A stretch of 59,428 nucleotides of DNA from Pseudomonadota bacterium (GTDB lineage: Bacteria > Pseudomonadota > Gammaproteobacteria > Burkholderiales > Rhodocyclaceae), in contig JAGTRY010000012.1 of NCBI GenBank assembly GCA_018262235.1, positions 1 to 59,428 on the forward strand, given 5' to 3'. The position numbers and the translations under genes were made by a program. Below the pieces are notes generated by a model that did no database searches, was not told the DNA's origin, and worked only from the letters and a program-made list of their open reading frames with translations. The stretch's first letter is position 1, and the number at the start of each line of letters is the position of its first letter. This document shows positions 58,200 through 59,428 of this stretch, one piece after another.

Positions 58200-58934
58200 T
58201 TACTGGATCTTCGGGTCGTGGTTGATCATCATCACCACACCGCCACCACCCCAGCGCCCGGCATCAAAGGCCACGCTGCCATAGCCGCGATAGATCCATT
58301 CGAGCCGGGCGGCATCGGTACCGAAATAGAAGGGATTGAAGGCTTTGCCGGTGACATAGCTGCGCGAGCTGCTCGGGTGGCCCATGATCTTCTCGACTTC
58401 TTCCTGGGTCATCCCGATCTGGATTCTGGCGAGCTTGCTGCCGGCGGTCGGGGTGCCATACACCTCGCCTTCGAAGCTGCCATCCTTGGATTTGACCATG
58501 CGTGGTGAACCGTCACTGTTGCCAGCCGCCGCTTTGGCCGGTGCAGCAGCAGGGGCTGGTTCGGGTTGCGTGACGACTGCTTCGGTACCGGCCGGGCAGG
58601 AGCCATCGGCATTCGGACTGACCGGCGCGGTGCTCGGGCTGGGGGCCGGAGCGGCCGTCGCCGTGGTTTCCGCAGGCTTGGTTGCGACCTTGCCCTTGAC
58701 CGGTTTCTTGGCCGGAGTCTTGGCTTGAGATTCTGTCTTGGCGACAGGCTTGGTCTCTGATTTGGTCTTGACGGGGATACAGCTCACCACCGCTTTTTTG
58801 GCAGGTGCTTTTTCGGTGCTGGCCTGGGGCGCCGGTGCCGCGTTTTCATCGCTCCGGGTTGCGTTTCTGGCGCCGCAAGCGCTCAACAACAGGGCCGTCA
58901 ATGCAATGACCGCGCATGATGGATACGTCTTCAT
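58200..58934 (-). CDS. BamE/SmpA-like lipoprotein with a Lys/Ala/Pro-rich linker
   Basis: 244 residues. The lipobox LLLSACGA lies near residue 17-21. A long disordered AKKPVK/APAPSPST linker (~25-150) precedes a C-terminal BamE-like fold (IQIGMTQEEVEKIMGHP, PFYFGTD). Compare the shorter lipoprotein at 27791-28177. The linker likely spans the periplasm or peptidoglycan. Confidence 0.8.
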   Translation of the reverse strand: MKTYPSCAVIALTALLLSACGARNATRSDENAAPAPQASTEKAPAKKAVVSCIPVKTKSETKPVAKTESQAKTPAKKPVKGKVATKPAETTATAAPAPSPSTAPVSPNADGSCPAGTEAVVTQPEPAPAAAPAKAAAGNSDGSPRMVKSKDGSFEGEVYGTPTAGSKLARIQIGMTQEEVEKIMGHPSSSRSYVTGKAFNPFYFGTDAARLEWIYRGYGSVAFDAGRWGGGGVVMMINHDPKIQ

Positions 58935-59101
58935 GACCTGCTCTCCGTAGGGTGTGGATGAGAATGGTGGTGATTATGCCGGACGCCAGGAGGCGGCCTG
59001 CGCAGGCTGCCCGGATGTTTGTCATCCAGGAGCCGTCGGCATGTGGAGGGACACGCTAGAATCCCGGCAGCGGTCGGCTTCGCAGGCAACAGGAGAGCAG
59101 T

Positions 59102-59428
59102 TTGAAAATCACCTACGATTTCCAGAATGGCGAGGTGCATCGCACGACGGATGATGCGGCACCGATCCGCGTGTATTCCATGCCTTCGCGGGAGGAGCGT
59201 GAAACCCTGCGCGAGCTGCTGGGACTGGATGATTACGATCTGGACGCTGCACTGGACCCGGAGGAGATTCCCCGTCTCGAATTCGGCATGCATGGTGGCG
59301 CCAACATCATCTGGAAACGGCCGAAGAATGTCTCCATCGGCGCGCAGCTGCGCTTTGATGTGTCCTCCATGGGAATGTTCATCCGTCCGGACGTGGTGGT
59401 GCTGGTCACGGATGGCGAACCGGATTTC
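59102..59428 (+). CDS. CorA-type divalent cation transporter (N-terminal part)
   Basis: 109 residues before the window ends, from TTG 59102 with GGAG upstream. The stretch LDPEEIPRLEFGMHG, ANIIWKRPKNVS and VVLVTDGEPDF is typical of the cytoplasmic N-terminal domain of CorA-family magnesium/cobalt transporters. The membrane and GMN motif lie outside. Confidence 0.8.
   Translation, partial: MKITYDFQNGEVHRTTDDAAPIRVYSMPSREERETLRELLGLDDYDLDAALDPEEIPRLEFGMHGGANIIWKRPKNVSIGAQLRFDVSSMGMFIRPDVVVLVTDGEPDF

Overview
The window is a bacterial chromosome segment around the replication origin. The gene order dnaA-dnaN-gyrB facing away from rpmH-rnpA-yidD-yidC-mnmE-mnmG-rsmG-parA-parB, two parS sites, perfect DnaA boxes, and the block htpX, aqpZ, fmt, def, LysM-dprA-smg-topB all fit a Betaproteobacterium. 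A Rhodocyclales-like member is my best guess, but nothing here fixes the genus.

Positions 1-25249 are accessory DNA. A complete Tn7-like transposon (here 'element B') spans 1381-25244. Its ends are 5'-TGTC...GACA-3', it carries arrays of about 21-bp TnsB-type binding sites (three closely packed at the gyrB side, three widely spaced at the far side), and it is flanked by the 5-bp direct repeat TCATC. The target duplication overlaps the gyrB stop codon, so the attachment site is the very end of gyrB. The transposition operon (minus strand, 13283 to 5970) encodes TnsA, TnsB, TnsC, a short TniQ, a long TnsD-like TniQ with several helix-turn-helix units, and an unrecognised 243-residue protein. 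An XRE regulator with a palindromic operator lies upstream. Left cargo is a TOTE-type primase-helicase and an XRE/ImmA-PIN toxin-antitoxin-like pair. Right cargo is a type I restriction locus with hsdM, hsdS, an extra half-HsdS, a 43-codon linker ORF, an Abi/HEPN gene, hsdR, a metallopeptidase and a DUF5655 nuclease-like gene, plus a DUF3892 gene and a membrane protein.

Just outside the left end of element B, after one more TCATC, is a second right end (1308-1375), 54/60 identical to that of element B. It belongs to a second, older element ('element A') that runs off the left edge and carries another hsdM. Two related Tn7-like islands are therefore stacked head-to-tail at gyrB.

Positions 25248-31756 are the origin region: gyrB, a BamE/SmpA-like lipoprotein gene, dnaN, dnaA and rpmH. 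The dnaA-dnaN intergenic region exists as two diverged tandem copies (offset about 411-412 bp), each with a perfect DnaA box and with decayed scraps of dnaA 3' and dnaN 5' coding sequence. Positions 31622-41655 hold ribosomal, RNase P, membrane-insertion, tRNA-modification and segregation genes. Two parS sites flank a TSUP permease gene, and an AT-richer unknown gene separates parA from parB.

Positions 41803-59428 are ordinary chromosome: a small exported protein, a GNAT acetyltransferase, hemW, a spermidine-synthase-like gene, a STAS/CheA-like/CheB cluster (the CheA lacks its CheW-like domain), htpX, aqpZ, fmt, def, LysM-dprA-smg-topB, a DUF481 outer-membrane protein, a second BamE-like lipoprotein and the start of a CorA-type transporter. 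No rRNA, tRNA or CRISPR array was found.
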